NCBI GenBank assembly: GCA_913774715.1
Contig: CAJYHS010000204.1
Location: forward strand, 124,001-188,000
DNA length: 64,000 nt
Reading direction: 5' to 3'
Origin: an uncultured Siphonobacter sp.
Lineage (GTDB): Bacteria > Bacteroidota > Bacteroidia > Cytophagales > Spirosomataceae
The translations under genes were made by a program, and so were the position numbers. Under the pieces are notes generated by a model. It made no database searches. It was given only the letters and a program-made list of their open reading frames with translations, and was not told the origin of the DNA. Of this stretch, positions 44,520-52,061 are shown in pieces (positions within the stretch are counted from its first letter, which is position 1; each line of letters begins with the position of its first letter).

Positions 44520-45182
44520 ATGAATTCTTCTAAAACTGCTCTGCTTATTGGTGCTTCAGGTCTGGTTGGGAATTATCTCGTTTTTAAATTACTCCAGTCA
44601 GATCGTTACGCAAAAGTGATCGCCCTCGTTCGACGACCTATGCATTTGAAACATTCTAAACTGGAGGAACGCCTGGTTGATTTCGATCAGCTTACCTCTG
44701 AAGACGTAGCTGGAGCAGATGATGTATTCTGTTGCTTAGGAACAACGATTAAACAGGCAGGGTCCAAAGAAGCCTTTCAGAAAGTGGATTTAATTTATCC
44801 GGTAGAGGTAGGGAAGTTAGCGTTGAAAGCAGGGGCAAAACAATACCTCCTTGTTTCTTCGATCGGAGCCAATGCCGGTTCTTCCATTTTTTATAGTAAA
44901 ACCAAAGGCGAAGTGGAAGCCCAGATTGCCACTTTGGGTTATCCTAGCTATACTATTTTCAGGCCTTCTATGCTATTAGGAAAACGGAAGCAATTCCGCT
45001 TGGGTGAAGAACTAGGTAAAGTATTTGATTTAGTATTATCTCCCGTTACCCTACTCATCTCACCCTTGCGAAAATACAAAGGTATTCAAGCCAGTAAGGT
45101 AGCCTCAGCTATGTTGGGGAGAGCCGGCCAGGAAGCTCCCGGCCAGCATATCCTGGAATCTGATGTCCTACAGAAGTATTAG
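44520..45182 (+). CDS. NAD(P)-binding SDR-like oxidoreductase (HTATIP2-like atypical SDR)
   Basis: 220 residues with a Rossmann fold: LIGASGLVGNYLVFKLL at residues 9-25, VIALVRRP near 35, DDVFCCLGTTIKQAGSKEAF near 63-82, and LLVSSIGANAGSSIFYSKTKGE near 111-132 with the YxxxK pair. This is the pattern of the TIP30/HTATIP2-like atypical short-chain dehydrogenases. Substrate is unknown. It converges on the GlmU-like gene, and their stop codons overlap (TTAG). Divergent from sucD across 261 bp. Confidence 0.85.
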   Translation: MNSSKTALLIGASGLVGNYLVFKLLQSDRYAKVIALVRRPMHLKHSKLEERLVDFDQLTSEDVAGADDVFCCLGTTIKQAGSKEAFQKVDLIYPVEVGKLALKAGAKQYLLVSSIGANAGSSIFYSKTKGEVEAQIATLGYPSYTIFRPSMLLGKRKQFRLGEELGKVFDLVLSPVTLLISPLRKYKGIQASKVASAMLGRAGQEAPGQHILESDVLQKY

Positions 45183-46405
45183 CTCTCTGTAGTAGTTTCA
45201 TCATCGGTATAATGAATGGACTCGGTTTGTTCTAAAGCAAAGATTGTTCGCCAGATGTCTTCTTCAATTTCGGTGAAGAGTTTACCACGACGATCCATCG
45301 TGTTACGAGCTACATCTACTGCTTTCGTAAAACGGTAGGGTTCAAAACCCGTGTCAGCTCCGCCCCAGCTAAAGGAAGGAATGTGTTTCGGTGGGAAGCC
45401 TGCTCCAAAAAGGTTCACGTTTACTCCTACAACCGTTCCGGTATTAAACATGGTAGAAATTCCCGCTTTGGAGTAATCACCCATGAATAAACCTACAAAC
45501 TGACGCCCTGTATCCTCAAGCTGCTTGGTGGTATAGTCGTAAAGCTTGACGTTACCGTAGTCATTTTTCAGATTAGAGTTATTAGTATTCGCTCCAAGGT
45601 TACACCACTCAGCCAGATACGAATTACCTAAGAATCCATCGTGTCCTTTATTGGAGTAACCCATGAGAATACTCATGCTGATCTCGCCTCCCACTTTACA
45701 GTGTGGGCCAATGGTCGTGCTTTTTCGCATCTTTCCCCCCAGATTAATCACCGCTCCTTCCAGAGCAGCAAAAGGACCCTGGATAATTACCCCATCCTGT
45801 ACCTGAACGTCCTTACCCAGATAAATAGGTCCGTTTTCAGCATTCAGAATAGCCGAACGTAACTCTACTCCTTCTTCAATAAAAATTTTAGATTCGTTGT
45901 AGTAAGCCGTAAACCGATCCGTAATAGGCTGACTGGTGCGTCCCTGCGTAATCCGATCAAAATCCGCTGAGATCTGCTCGCCATTATAGGCTACCAGATC
46001 AGGCAAACGTTGAATAACCGTTACTTTATCCCAGTAGTACTGCTTATGAAACGCTGTGTTATCGTGAATCAGTTCTTCAATAGGTAGAGGTTTGGATCGC
46101 ACAGCCAGTAGAATGGGCCCCTGCAATAAGGCCTCTCCCATTTCTAGCTCTTCAATGGCCCGAACGAGCCGTTCGTTAGGACAAAGTCCTCCGTGAATGT
46201 ATATAGTATCCGAGCTTTTTTTATAGGGATACTTATTTTGCAAATAAGACTGTGTATAATGCGTAGGTTGTACGCCAAGCCAGTCTGTCCATTTTTCGGT
46301 AATGGTCCGAATGCCTACCCTTAATTCAGCCATGGGCCGGGTGAAAACCAGCGGCAATAAGTGAGGACGAATTTTGGGGCCGTCAAACAGTACATAGTTG
46401 ATCAT
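45179..46405 (-). CDS. GlmU-like nucleotidyltransferase/left-handed beta-helix protein
   Basis: 408 residues from the ATG at 46405; an upstream alternative start gives 12 non-conserved residues. It starts MINYVLFDGPKIRPHLLPL and TRPMAELRVGIRTITEKW, the N-terminus of a Bacteroidota group annotated as GlmU-family sugar nucleotidyltransferases. The canonical GxGTRM motif is missing. The second half holds hexapeptide repeats of a left-handed beta helix (AILNAENGPIYLGKDVQVQDG, IGPHCKVGGEIS, GVNVNLFGAGFPPKHIPSFSWGG). Probably involved in nucleotide-sugar formation for envelope polymers; activity is uncertain. Confidence 0.82.
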   Translation of the reverse strand: MINYVLFDGPKIRPHLLPLVFTRPMAELRVGIRTITEKWTDWLGVQPTHYTQSYLQNKYPYKKSSDTIYIHGGLCPNERLVRAIEELEMGEALLQGPILLAVRSKPLPIEELIHDNTAFHKQYYWDKVTVIQRLPDLVAYNGEQISADFDRITQGRTSQPITDRFTAYYNESKIFIEEGVELRSAILNAENGPIYLGKDVQVQDGVIIQGPFAALEGAVINLGGKMRKSTTIGPHCKVGGEISMSILMGYSNKGHDGFLGNSYLAEWCNLGANTNNSNLKNDYGNVKLYDYTTKQLEDTGRQFVGLFMGDYSKAGISTMFNTGTVVGVNVNLFGAGFPPKHIPSFSWGGADTGFEPYRFTKAVDVARNTMDRRGKLFTEIEEDIWRTIFALEQTESIHYTDDETTTES

Positions 46406-46577
46406 AAGACAGTAATTGGATTTGCTGCCAAAGTAAAGCAAAAAATACGCGTGGGGACAGGCATGTTTTAAGATTATCCAAAGACAAAAAATAATTTATC
46501 TACTCTTTTTACAGACTTTACTTACTAGGCCCATCCCTTTCTAAAATTTAACAAAACAATAAAAGTCGTTTAGCCTC

Positions 46578-46609
46578 TTGAATGATTGATTGGTTTACGT
46601 TTACATTTG
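46578..46609 (+). promoter_or_regulatory. promoter candidate for the acidic mini-gene
   Basis: TTG at 46578-46580, a 21-base spacer, and TACATTTG at 46602-46609, an exact Bacteroidota-type promoter. The small gene starts 24 bases further on. Confidence 0.6.
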
Positions 46610-46633
46610 AGTGTAATCTAACACCTAAAACTT

Positions 46634-46795
46634 ATGAGAATACCTGAAGATGATTTCGAGTTTTTTGATGAACCCATGGACGAAAGCGGAGATACCATGG
46701 ATCCTGCCGAAGAGATGGACGAATTTACAGCGGAACAGGACTACGAAGATGAAGATACCGATGACTTTGAAGAAGAAGAGCTAGACGATATGTAA
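46634..46795 (+). CDS. highly acidic 53-residue protein, unknown
   Basis: A short plus-strand frame from ATG 46634 to TAA 46793-46795. It begins MRIPEDDFEFFDEPMDESGD and ends FEEEELDDM. By my count 29 of 53 residues are Asp or Glu and one is Arg, with no Lys, so the predicted charge is strongly negative. No signal peptide or membrane segment is seen. It has its own promoter match upstream and a strong terminator 20 bases downstream, which makes it more than a chance frame. It could be a DNA-mimic, ion-binding or disordered regulator, but nothing in the sequence chooses between these. Confidence 0.65.
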   Translation: MRIPEDDFEFFDEPMDESGDTMDPAEEMDEFTAEQDYEDEDTDDFEEEELDDM

Positions 46796-46814
46796 TCTTA
46801 AAATTTCTCCCATA

Positions 46815-46850
46815 AAAAAGGCACTTATCCCTTCGGATAAGTGCCTTTTT
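46815..46850. terminator. bidirectional terminator between the acidic mini-gene and icd
   Basis: 16-base perfect arms (46815-46830 and 46835-46850) with a CTTC loop, A5 and T5 flanks. It serves the small plus-strand gene and the convergent icd gene. Confidence 0.92.
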
Positions 46851-46867
46851 AGTAAACTCACTTGTAA

Positions 46868-48097
46868 TTATTTTGCGAGTTTTACCTGTAAGCCTTTGTC
46901 CAGCTCATCCAGGAACTCTTCGGTATATAAATAATGCTCACCGTGATTTACTTTGTTACCGTGGATAGTAATAGCTAAATCTTTAGTCATTTTACCAGCT
47001 TCAACGGTTTCTACGCAAACTTCTTCCAGAGCCGTAGCGAAACGAATCAGTTCTTCGTTGCCATCCAGTTTACCACGGAAAGCCAGACCACGCGTCCAGG
47101 CGTAGATCGAAGCGATTGGGTTCGTAGACGTACGGTTACCTTTCTGGTGTTCGCGGTAGTGACGAGTTACCGTACCATGAGCTGCTTCAGCCTCCATTAC
47201 AGAGCCATCGGGAGTTAACAGTACGGAAGTCATCAGACCTAAAGATCCGAAACCTTGAGCTACAGTATCAGACTGAACGTCTCCGTCGTAGTTCTTACAA
47301 GCCCAAACGTAGCTACCACTCCATTTCAGAGCCGCGGCAACCATGTCATCAATCAGGCGGTGTTCGTACGTAATGCCTGCTTCTTTGAACTTCTCAGCGA
47401 ATTCAGCATCAAATACGGCCTGGAATACATCTTTGAAACGACCATCGTATTTTTTCAGGATGGTGTTTTTCGTAGAAAGGTATACAGGCCAGCCTTTTTG
47501 CAGACCTACCTGGAAGCAGGAACGAGCAAAACCAGCAATCGATTCGTCCAGGTTATACATACCCATCGCTACACCAGCTCCGGGGAAGTTGAATACTTCG
47601 AATTCCTGTACGTTTCCATCTTCGCCTTCGAATTTCATCGTCAGCTTACCTTTGCCAGGTACTACGAAATCCGTTGCACGGTATTGATCACCGAAAGCGT
47701 GACGGCCTACGATGATAGGAGAAGTCCAGGTAGAAACCAGACGAGGAACGTTCTGCATTACGATGGGCTCACGGAATACCGTCCCATCCAGAATGTTACG
47801 GATCGTTCCGTTTGGAGAACGCCACATTTGCTTCAGGTTGAATTCTTTCACCCGAGCTTCATCTGGAGTAATAGTAGCACATTTAATACCAACACCGTAT
47901 TCTTTGATGGCGTTAGCAGCATCTACCGTCACCTGATCATTCGTCTCGTCACGGTATTCGATTCCTAAATCGTAATATTTAATATCGACATCAACATAGG
48001 GAAGAATAAGCTTTTCCTTGATAAACTTCCAGATGATTCGGGTCATTTCGTCCCCATCGAGTTCAACGACTGGGTTCGCTACTTTAATTTTCTGCAT
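46868..48097 (-). CDS. icd: NADP-dependent isocitrate dehydrogenase (eukaryotic-type homodimeric)
   Basis: Oxidatively decarboxylates isocitrate to 2-oxoglutarate. From the ATG at 48097 it has 409 residues; an in-frame extension upstream is not conserved. [66 protein letters not shown], and [17 protein letters not shown] are the pattern of the eukaryotic IDH1/2-like subfamily rather than E. coli Icd. The active-site Ser and the Arg residues in that block are present. It has an exact -7 element upstream. Single gene; ffh is divergent. Confidence 0.95.
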   Translation of the reverse strand: MQKIKVANPVVELDGDEMTRIIWKFIKEKLILPYVDVDIKYYDLGIEYRDETNDQVTVDAANAIKEYGVGIKCATITPDEARVKEFNLKQMWRSPNGTIRNILDGTVFREPIVMQNVPRLVSTWTSPIIVGRHAFGDQYRATDFVVPGKGKLTMKFEGEDGNVQEFEVFNFPGAGVAMGMYNLDESIAGFARSCFQVGLQKGWPVYLSTKNTILKKYDGRFKDVFQAVFDAEFAEKFKEAGITYEHRLIDDMVAAALKWSGSYVWACKNYDGDVQSDTVAQGFGSLGLMTSVLLTPDGSVMEAEAAHGTVTRHYREHQKGNRTSTNPIASIYAWTRGLAFRGKLDGNEELIRFATALEEVCVETVEAGKMTKDLAITIHGNKVNHGEHYLYTEEFLDELDKGLQVKLAK

Positions 48098-48136
48098 GAT
48101 TAGACGTCGGAAAGAGTCAGGTAATGAATTGAACCC

Positions 48137-48144
48137 CAAAGGTA
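48137..48144 (-). promoter_or_regulatory. candidate promoter -7 element for icd
   Basis: Minus-strand TACCTTTG, exact TAnnTTTG, 39 bases ahead of the chosen icd ATG. This supports the shorter start, because the longer frame would begin very near or upstream of the transcription start. Confidence 0.5.
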
Positions 48145-48219
48145 AGCAGGACGGGGAAATGAAGCTAAAAAAAAACGGTTTATACCATTTTATCTATTCA
48201 AATACTCAATCGGGAATGG

Positions 48220-48227
48220 TAACTTTG
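48220..48227 (+). promoter_or_regulatory. candidate promoter -7 element for ffh
   Basis: TAACTTTG, exact TAnnTTTG, 93 bases before the ffh ATG. No upstream TTG at the preferred distance. Confidence 0.4.
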
Positions 48228-48320
48228 CAGGAAAATATAATAAATACGATCTGTAGAGGGATTCTAAAGCTTACGCTAGGCTCTCATTAGGCCACACTTT
48301 ACAGCATTTCCTTATTCACC

Positions 48321-49652
48321 ATGTTTGATAATTTACAGGACAAGCTCAATAAAGCCATCCGTACGCTGAAAGGTAGCGGCAAGATTACGGATGTAAACGT
48401 GGCCTCGACCGTTAAAGAAATTCGTCGGGCCCTTACCGACGCTGACGTTAACTTCAAAGTAGCTAAAGATATTACGGACCAGATCCGGGAAGAAGCCATC
48501 GGTCAGAAAATCATGATCGCGGTTGAACCCGGCCAGATGCTGGTGAAGATTGTGCACGACAAGCTTACTGAACTGATGGGCGGTCAGGCGGAAAGTGTCA
48601 ATCTGAAAGGCTCTCCGGCTATTGTTCTGATTGCCGGTCTGCAAGGATCTGGTAAAACGACATTTACCGGAAAACTGGCTCATAATATCAAGAAACAGGG
48701 TCGTCAGGTAATCGTAGCGGCTTGCGATATTTATCGTCCGGCTGCCATTGCCCAGCTTCAAACGTTAGGCGAGCAAATCGGCGTGGAAGTTTACGCGGAA
48801 CCTGATAATAAAAACGCCGTTGAAATTGCCCGCAATGCCGTTGAATATGCGAAGAAGAACTCCAAAAACGTAGTCATCATCGATACCGCTGGTCGTCTGG
48901 CGATTGATGAGGCCATGATGCAGGAGGTTGAAAACGTGAAGAAGGCTATTGAGCCTACCGAAACGCTTTTCGTAGTGGATTCGATGACGGGTCAGGATGC
49001 TGTGAATACGGCCAAGACTTTCAACGATCGTCTGAATTTTGACGGCGTAGTATTAACTAAGTTAGACGGGGACTCCCGTGGGGGTGCAGCCCTTTCGATT
49101 CGTCAGGTGGTTAGTAAGCCCATCAAATACATGTCGACGGGCGAGAAAATGGAAGATCTCGACATTTTCTATCCCGATCGTATGGCGAGCCGTATCCTTG
49201 GTATGGGTGACGTGCTTTCGCTGGTAGAACGGGCTCAGCAGGCGTTTGACGAAGACGAAGCCAACCGGATTAACAAGCAGATTCGTCAGAACCAGTTCAA
49301 CTTCGAAGATTTCTACTCGCAGCTGCAACAGATCAAGAAGATGGGTAACATCAAAGACTTGATGGGCATGATTCCCGGTCTGGGCGGAGCGATTAAAGAT
49401 GTTGATATCAGTAACGATTCTTTCAAACCCATCGAAGCCATTATTAGCTCGATGACATTGAAAGAACGTAAAAACCCGGATCTGATTGACGGCTCACGCC
49501 GCCGCCGGATTGCTACCGGTTCAGGAACGAGCATTCAGCAGGTAAATAACCTCATGAAGCAGTTCGAAGAAATGCGGAAGATGATGAAAACCATGAACAA
49601 AGTTCAGGATGGCAAAATGAAACTGCCTAACATGAATATGCTCAAGAAGTAA
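48321..49652 (+). CDS. ffh: signal recognition particle protein Ffh (SRP54)
   Basis: GTPase that binds signal sequences with the SRP RNA and delivers ribosomes to the membrane. 443 residues: N domain (1-90), G domain with GLQGSGKTTFTGKLA near 106-120, DIYRPAAIAQLQ, DTAGRLAIDE and TKLDGDSRGG, then the M domain rich in Met and Arg (MGMIPGLGG, RRRRIATGSG, MKQFEEMRKMMKTM). All GTPase motifs are intact. The stop codon runs directly into a heptamer-repeat run and then a terminator. The SRP RNA gene was not seen in the window. Confidence 0.98.
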   Translation: MFDNLQDKLNKAIRTLKGSGKITDVNVASTVKEIRRALTDADVNFKVAKDITDQIREEAIGQKIMIAVEPGQMLVKIVHDKLTELMGGQAESVNLKGSPAIVLIAGLQGSGKTTFTGKLAHNIKKQGRQVIVAACDIYRPAAIAQLQTLGEQIGVEVYAEPDNKNAVEIARNAVEYAKKNSKNVVIIDTAGRLAIDEAMMQEVENVKKAIEPTETLFVVDSMTGQDAVNTAKTFNDRLNFDGVVLTKLDGDSRGGAALSIRQVVSKPIKYMSTGEKMEDLDIFYPDRMASRILGMGDVLSLVERAQQAFDEDEANRINKQIRQNQFNFEDFYSQLQQIKKMGNIKDLMGMIPGLGGAIKDVDISNDSFKPIEAIISSMTLKERKNPDLIDGSRRRRIATGSGTSIQQVNNLMKQFEEMRKMMKTMNKVQDGKMKLPNMNMLKK

Positions 49653-49656
49653 GTTT

Positions 49657-49789
49657 TAGTTTTCCGTTTACTGTGTTCAGTTTTCAGTAAAAAGAGAAGT
49701 CCTTTCTGTGTGGAAAGGACTTCTCTTTTTTATTGCATCTGGTTTACTAGTGCTAAAACTAAAAACCGTAAACCGACAACTGGAAACTA
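49657..49789. repeat. heptamer repeat locus 3 flanking the ffh terminator
   Basis: Left run (49657-49691): TAGTTTT, CCGTTTA, CTGTGTT, CAGTTTT, CAGTAAA. Right run (49755-49789): AAAACTA, AAAACCG, TAAACCG, ACAACTG, GAAACTA, in reverse orientation. An 18-base-arm terminator sits between. The left run begins four bases after the ffh stop codon and the right run ends at the base before the crtZ stop codon. Confidence 0.8.
49689..49730. terminator. bidirectional terminator between ffh and crtZ
   Basis: 18-base perfect arms (49689-49706 and 49713-49730), 6-base loop, A5 and T5 ends followed by more T. It lies inside heptamer locus 3. Confidence 0.9.
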
Positions 49790-50245
49790 TTACATTTTCA
49801 TCTTCTCAAACTTCTTAGGGGCATATAGAAAACCGAAGGCCTGGGCTCCTCGCTTGGTATGAACTTTGTGATGAATATAATGAGCCCGCATCATTCGTTT
49901 CATGTAGCGGGATCGGGCCACGAATCTGATCTTGATACGACGGTGAACGATCACGTCGTGGAAGATAAAATAGAAAATTCCATAGCCCGTTACACCAACA
50001 CCCATCCAGAGCAGAAATTCAAATCCGGGAATTTGTAAGCCTGCGATAATTAAAGAAATAGCCACGGTAGCAAACACCACGGCGAAATAATCGTTCTTTT
50101 CAAAAAAGCCAGGATGATGATTATGGTGATCTTCATGCCAGGACCACAGCCAGCCGTGCATAATGTATTTATGCGTAGACCAGGCTACGGCTTCCATGAG
50201 AAAAAACGTTCCTATAGCAATTAAAATGTTCCAGAACAGCTCCAT
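49790..50245 (-). CDS. crtZ: beta-carotene hydroxylase (CrtZ-type, fatty acid hydroxylase superfamily)
   Basis: Membrane di-iron enzyme expected to hydroxylate the beta-ionone rings of carotenoids. The 151-residue product has about four hydrophobic helices and the four histidine motifs HKYIMH, HEDHHNHH, HDVIVHRR and HYIHHKVH, which place it with CrtZ rather than sterol desaturases. No other carotenoid gene is adjacent. The C-terminus is basic (APKKFEKMKM). It converges on ffh with a heptamer-repeat locus and terminator between. A -7-like CTAATTTG lies just upstream but is imperfect. Confidence 0.92.
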   Translation of the reverse strand: MELFWNILIAIGTFFLMEAVAWSTHKYIMHGWLWSWHEDHHNHHPGFFEKNDYFAVVFATVAISLIIAGLQIPGFEFLLWMGVGVTGYGIFYFIFHDVIVHRRIKIRFVARSRYMKRMMRAHYIHHKVHTKRGAQAFGFLYAPKKFEKMKM

Positions 50246-50377
50246 ACTATGATCGAATGATACCTGAGTTGAAACGACAAATTAGGGTGAAATGTTTGGA
50301 ATTTTTTAGTAAGAAAATCACTTTTTAGAAGTGAAAATTATTTCAACGAGAAGGCTTTTTTCTTTGAACTGATTAAG

Positions 50378-50385
50378 TAAATTTG
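50378..50385 (+). promoter_or_regulatory. candidate promoter -7 element for the AlbA_2 gene
   Basis: TAAATTTG fits TAnnTTTG exactly. If used, transcription starts near 50392, which excludes a TTG start at 50383 and favours the ATG at 50404 or later. Confidence 0.4.
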
Positions 50386-50403
50386 AGAAACCCTCTAACT
50401 ACG

Positions 50404-51114
50404 ATGGTCATGAAGGATGGCTGGTCGGGAATGGCGGAGAAAACCGCAACCCGTAGTGTACGTGGCACGATGGATCTTCGAGCCCTCAAAGAATTAGTGA
50501 AGAAAGGTGAACACGAGCGGCTGGAGTTTAAGCTCAAAGCAAACCATCCCGAAAAAATTATCCGCGAAATCGTTGCCTTCGCCAACACTCAGGGTGGTAT
50601 CCTGCTGGTAGGAGTAGGAGACGATAAATCCATTCCTGGATTGAAATTTGCTGACGATGACGAGTTTATCCTCTGCCGGGCTATTGAAAAATACTGCTTT
50701 CCTGAAATTGAATATACTCTTGAACGCGTTTACATCGAAAACGACCGAGAAGTACTGGTCTTTCGAATTCCCCGCAGCCAGCAGCGTCCTCATTACGTGA
50801 GTCTGGACCAGGCTAAACCGGAAAAGAAAACCTACGTTCGGGTCAATGATCGCTCAATTCAGGCTAGTAAGGAAGTGCGGCAAATTTTAAAGTGGGAAGA
50901 TCGGGTTCAGGATATCAAGTTCAAATACGGTCGGAAAGAGGAAGTGCTGATGAAGTACCTGGGCGAGCATGCCGATATTACCGTTGATCTTTTCTCGCAA
51001 ATTGCCCGTATTCCACTTTGGATGGCTTCTAAAACCTTAATTACCCTAACGCTTGCCAATGTTTTAAAAATCAGTCCTGATGAAACTGCTGATCATTTCA
51101 GCATGGCAGCCTGA
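50404..51114 (+). CDS. AlbA_2/Schlafen-type putative DNA-binding domain protein
   Basis: 236 residues from the ATG at 50404; later ATGs at 50410, 50431 or 50470 are possible. The AlbA_2 domain is clear: ERLEFKLKANHPEKIIREIVAFANTQGG near residues 40-67, then ILLVGVGDD, followed by YVRVNDRSIQASKEVRQIL near 165. The last 60 residues are helical and contain a possible winged-helix part (EEVLMKYLGEHADITVDLFSQIARIP). The family occurs in predicted regulators and defence-linked proteins; function here is unknown. Followed by folA after a 125 bp gap. Confidence 0.78.
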   Translation: MVMKDGWSGMAEKTATRSVRGTMDLRALKELVKKGEHERLEFKLKANHPEKIIREIVAFANTQGGILLVGVGDDKSIPGLKFADDDEFILCRAIEKYCFPEIEYTLERVYIENDREVLVFRIPRSQQRPHYVSLDQAKPEKKTYVRVNDRSIQASKEVRQILKWEDRVQDIKFKYGRKEEVLMKYLGEHADITVDLFSQIARIPLWMASKTLITLTLANVLKISPDETADHFSMAA

Positions 51115-51170
51115 TTTCTGGTTAATAGTTCTTTTTTCTTTCACTGCCAGCCCTCTGCTGGCAGTTTTAG

Positions 51171-51203
51171 TTTGGATACTTCACAGAGAGCTTGTTATTT
51201 TTG
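51171..51203 (+). promoter_or_regulatory. candidate folA promoter
   Basis: TTTG at 51171-51174, 21-base spacer, TATTTTTG at 51196-51203. Matches both Bacteroidota elements. The folA ATG is 36 bases downstream. Confidence 0.6.
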
Positions 51204-51239
51204 AGGCAGAAGCTTATCCTTCACCTCGATACACTTAGC

Positions 51240-51731
51240 ATGAAAATTACACTTGTAGCGGCGATGGATTCCAATCGTCTGATTGGCAATCATGGTATTC
51301 TTCCCTGGCCCTCTTTACCAAACGATCATGCTCATGTGCAGCGACTTATTACTGGCAAAAAGACCATTATGGGTCGAAAAAGCTATGACACCCCGGATCG
51401 GATCTGGTCGGAGGTAGGAAATATTGTGGTTACCAGTCAGCCCAATTACAAAGTCGATCCCGGTTTTGAAGTCGTAAGCAGTATTGAAGAGGCTTTATTT
51501 CGGTATCGGGATGAAGCTGAAATCATGGTGCTGGGAGGAGCTCAGATTTACACTGAAATTTTACCTAAAGCTGATCAGTTGGAGTTAACCTTCATTCACG
51601 GAGAGTTCAAAGGCGATGCCTATTTTCCTGCCTTTGATTCAGCTGATTTTGAATTAATCAAGCAAGAAGATTATCCCATAGATGAGAAACATGCGGTAGC
51701 CTATTCTTTCGTTACTTTCATCCGGAAGTGA
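51240..51731 (+). CDS. folA: dihydrofolate reductase
   Basis: Reduces dihydrofolate to tetrahydrofolate with NADPH. From the ATG at 51240 it has 163 residues; the upstream extension to 51192 overlaps the promoter and is rejected. Motifs: MKITLVAAMDSNRLIGNHG, LPWPSLPNDHAHVQRLITGKKTIMGRKSYD, IMVLGGAQIYTEIL and FVTFIRK at the C-terminus. The segment around LPNDHAHV differs from the more usual LPxDLxHF pattern. thyA is not adjacent. Confidence 0.93.
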   Translation: MKITLVAAMDSNRLIGNHGILPWPSLPNDHAHVQRLITGKKTIMGRKSYDTPDRIWSEVGNIVVTSQPNYKVDPGFEVVSSIEEALFRYRDEAEIMVLGGAQIYTEILPKADQLELTFIHGEFKGDAYFPAFDSADFELIKQEDYPIDEKHAVAYSFVTFIRK

Positions 51732-51935
51732 TCAAGCCTGATCTATTAGTTTACGCCGAAAATCTGTTTAACAGCATTAATTCACACTGTTTTCGTATAG
51801 AGTGTAACTATTCTTCTACCGTAATTCAGTAAAAGGTTATCTATTGATTTCAGGCTCTACTCTGAAGTAATTTCGGGCTCATTACGCATTTTTATATATT
51901 ACTTCTTTACAAGCATTACTTTATAAGATAGTTCA

Positions 51936-51982
51936 TATAAACAAACAGGCCTACCGAATTCCGGCAGGCCTGTTTGTTTATA
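51936..51982. terminator. bidirectional hairpin terminator between folA and secDF
   Basis: 17-base perfect outer arms (51936-51952 and 51966-51982), with a short inner CCG/CGG extension. T content at the ends is moderate (TTTGTTTA), so termination is less certain than elsewhere. Confidence 0.7.
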
Positions 51983-51993
51983 GTTACAATTGG

Positions 51994-52060
51994 CTGTTTT
52001 TAGTAGTCAGTTTATGCATTAATACCTAACTGTAAACTGACCATCGAAAACGGACAACTG
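51994..52060. repeat. heptamer repeat locus 4 (downstream of secDF)
   Basis: Left run CTGTTTT, TAGTAGT, CAGTTTA (51994-52014). Right run CTAACTG, TAAACTG, ACCATCG, AAAACGG, ACAACTG (52026-52060) in opposite orientation. The right run ends one base before the secDF stop codon. Two units are noticeably degenerate but hold the 7-base register. Confidence 0.75.
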
Positions 52061-52061
52061 A

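Larger units (their letters stand above)
51732..52061. other. 330 bp gap between convergent folA and secDF
   Basis: No gene. It contains a bidirectional hairpin at 51936-51982 and heptamer repeat locus 4 at 51994-52060. The first 200 bases show no feature I can support. Confidence 0.6.

Noticed and set aside
47255-47968. 237-codon plus-strand frame opposite icd
   Set aside because: It is the antisense of a strongly conserved enzyme gene; its protein shows no motif and is explained by codon bias of icd.
50404-51731. AlbA_2 gene plus folA as a defence or resistance island
   Set aside because: Both are common chromosomal genes; each has its own promoter candidate and no mobile or defence gene lies nearby.
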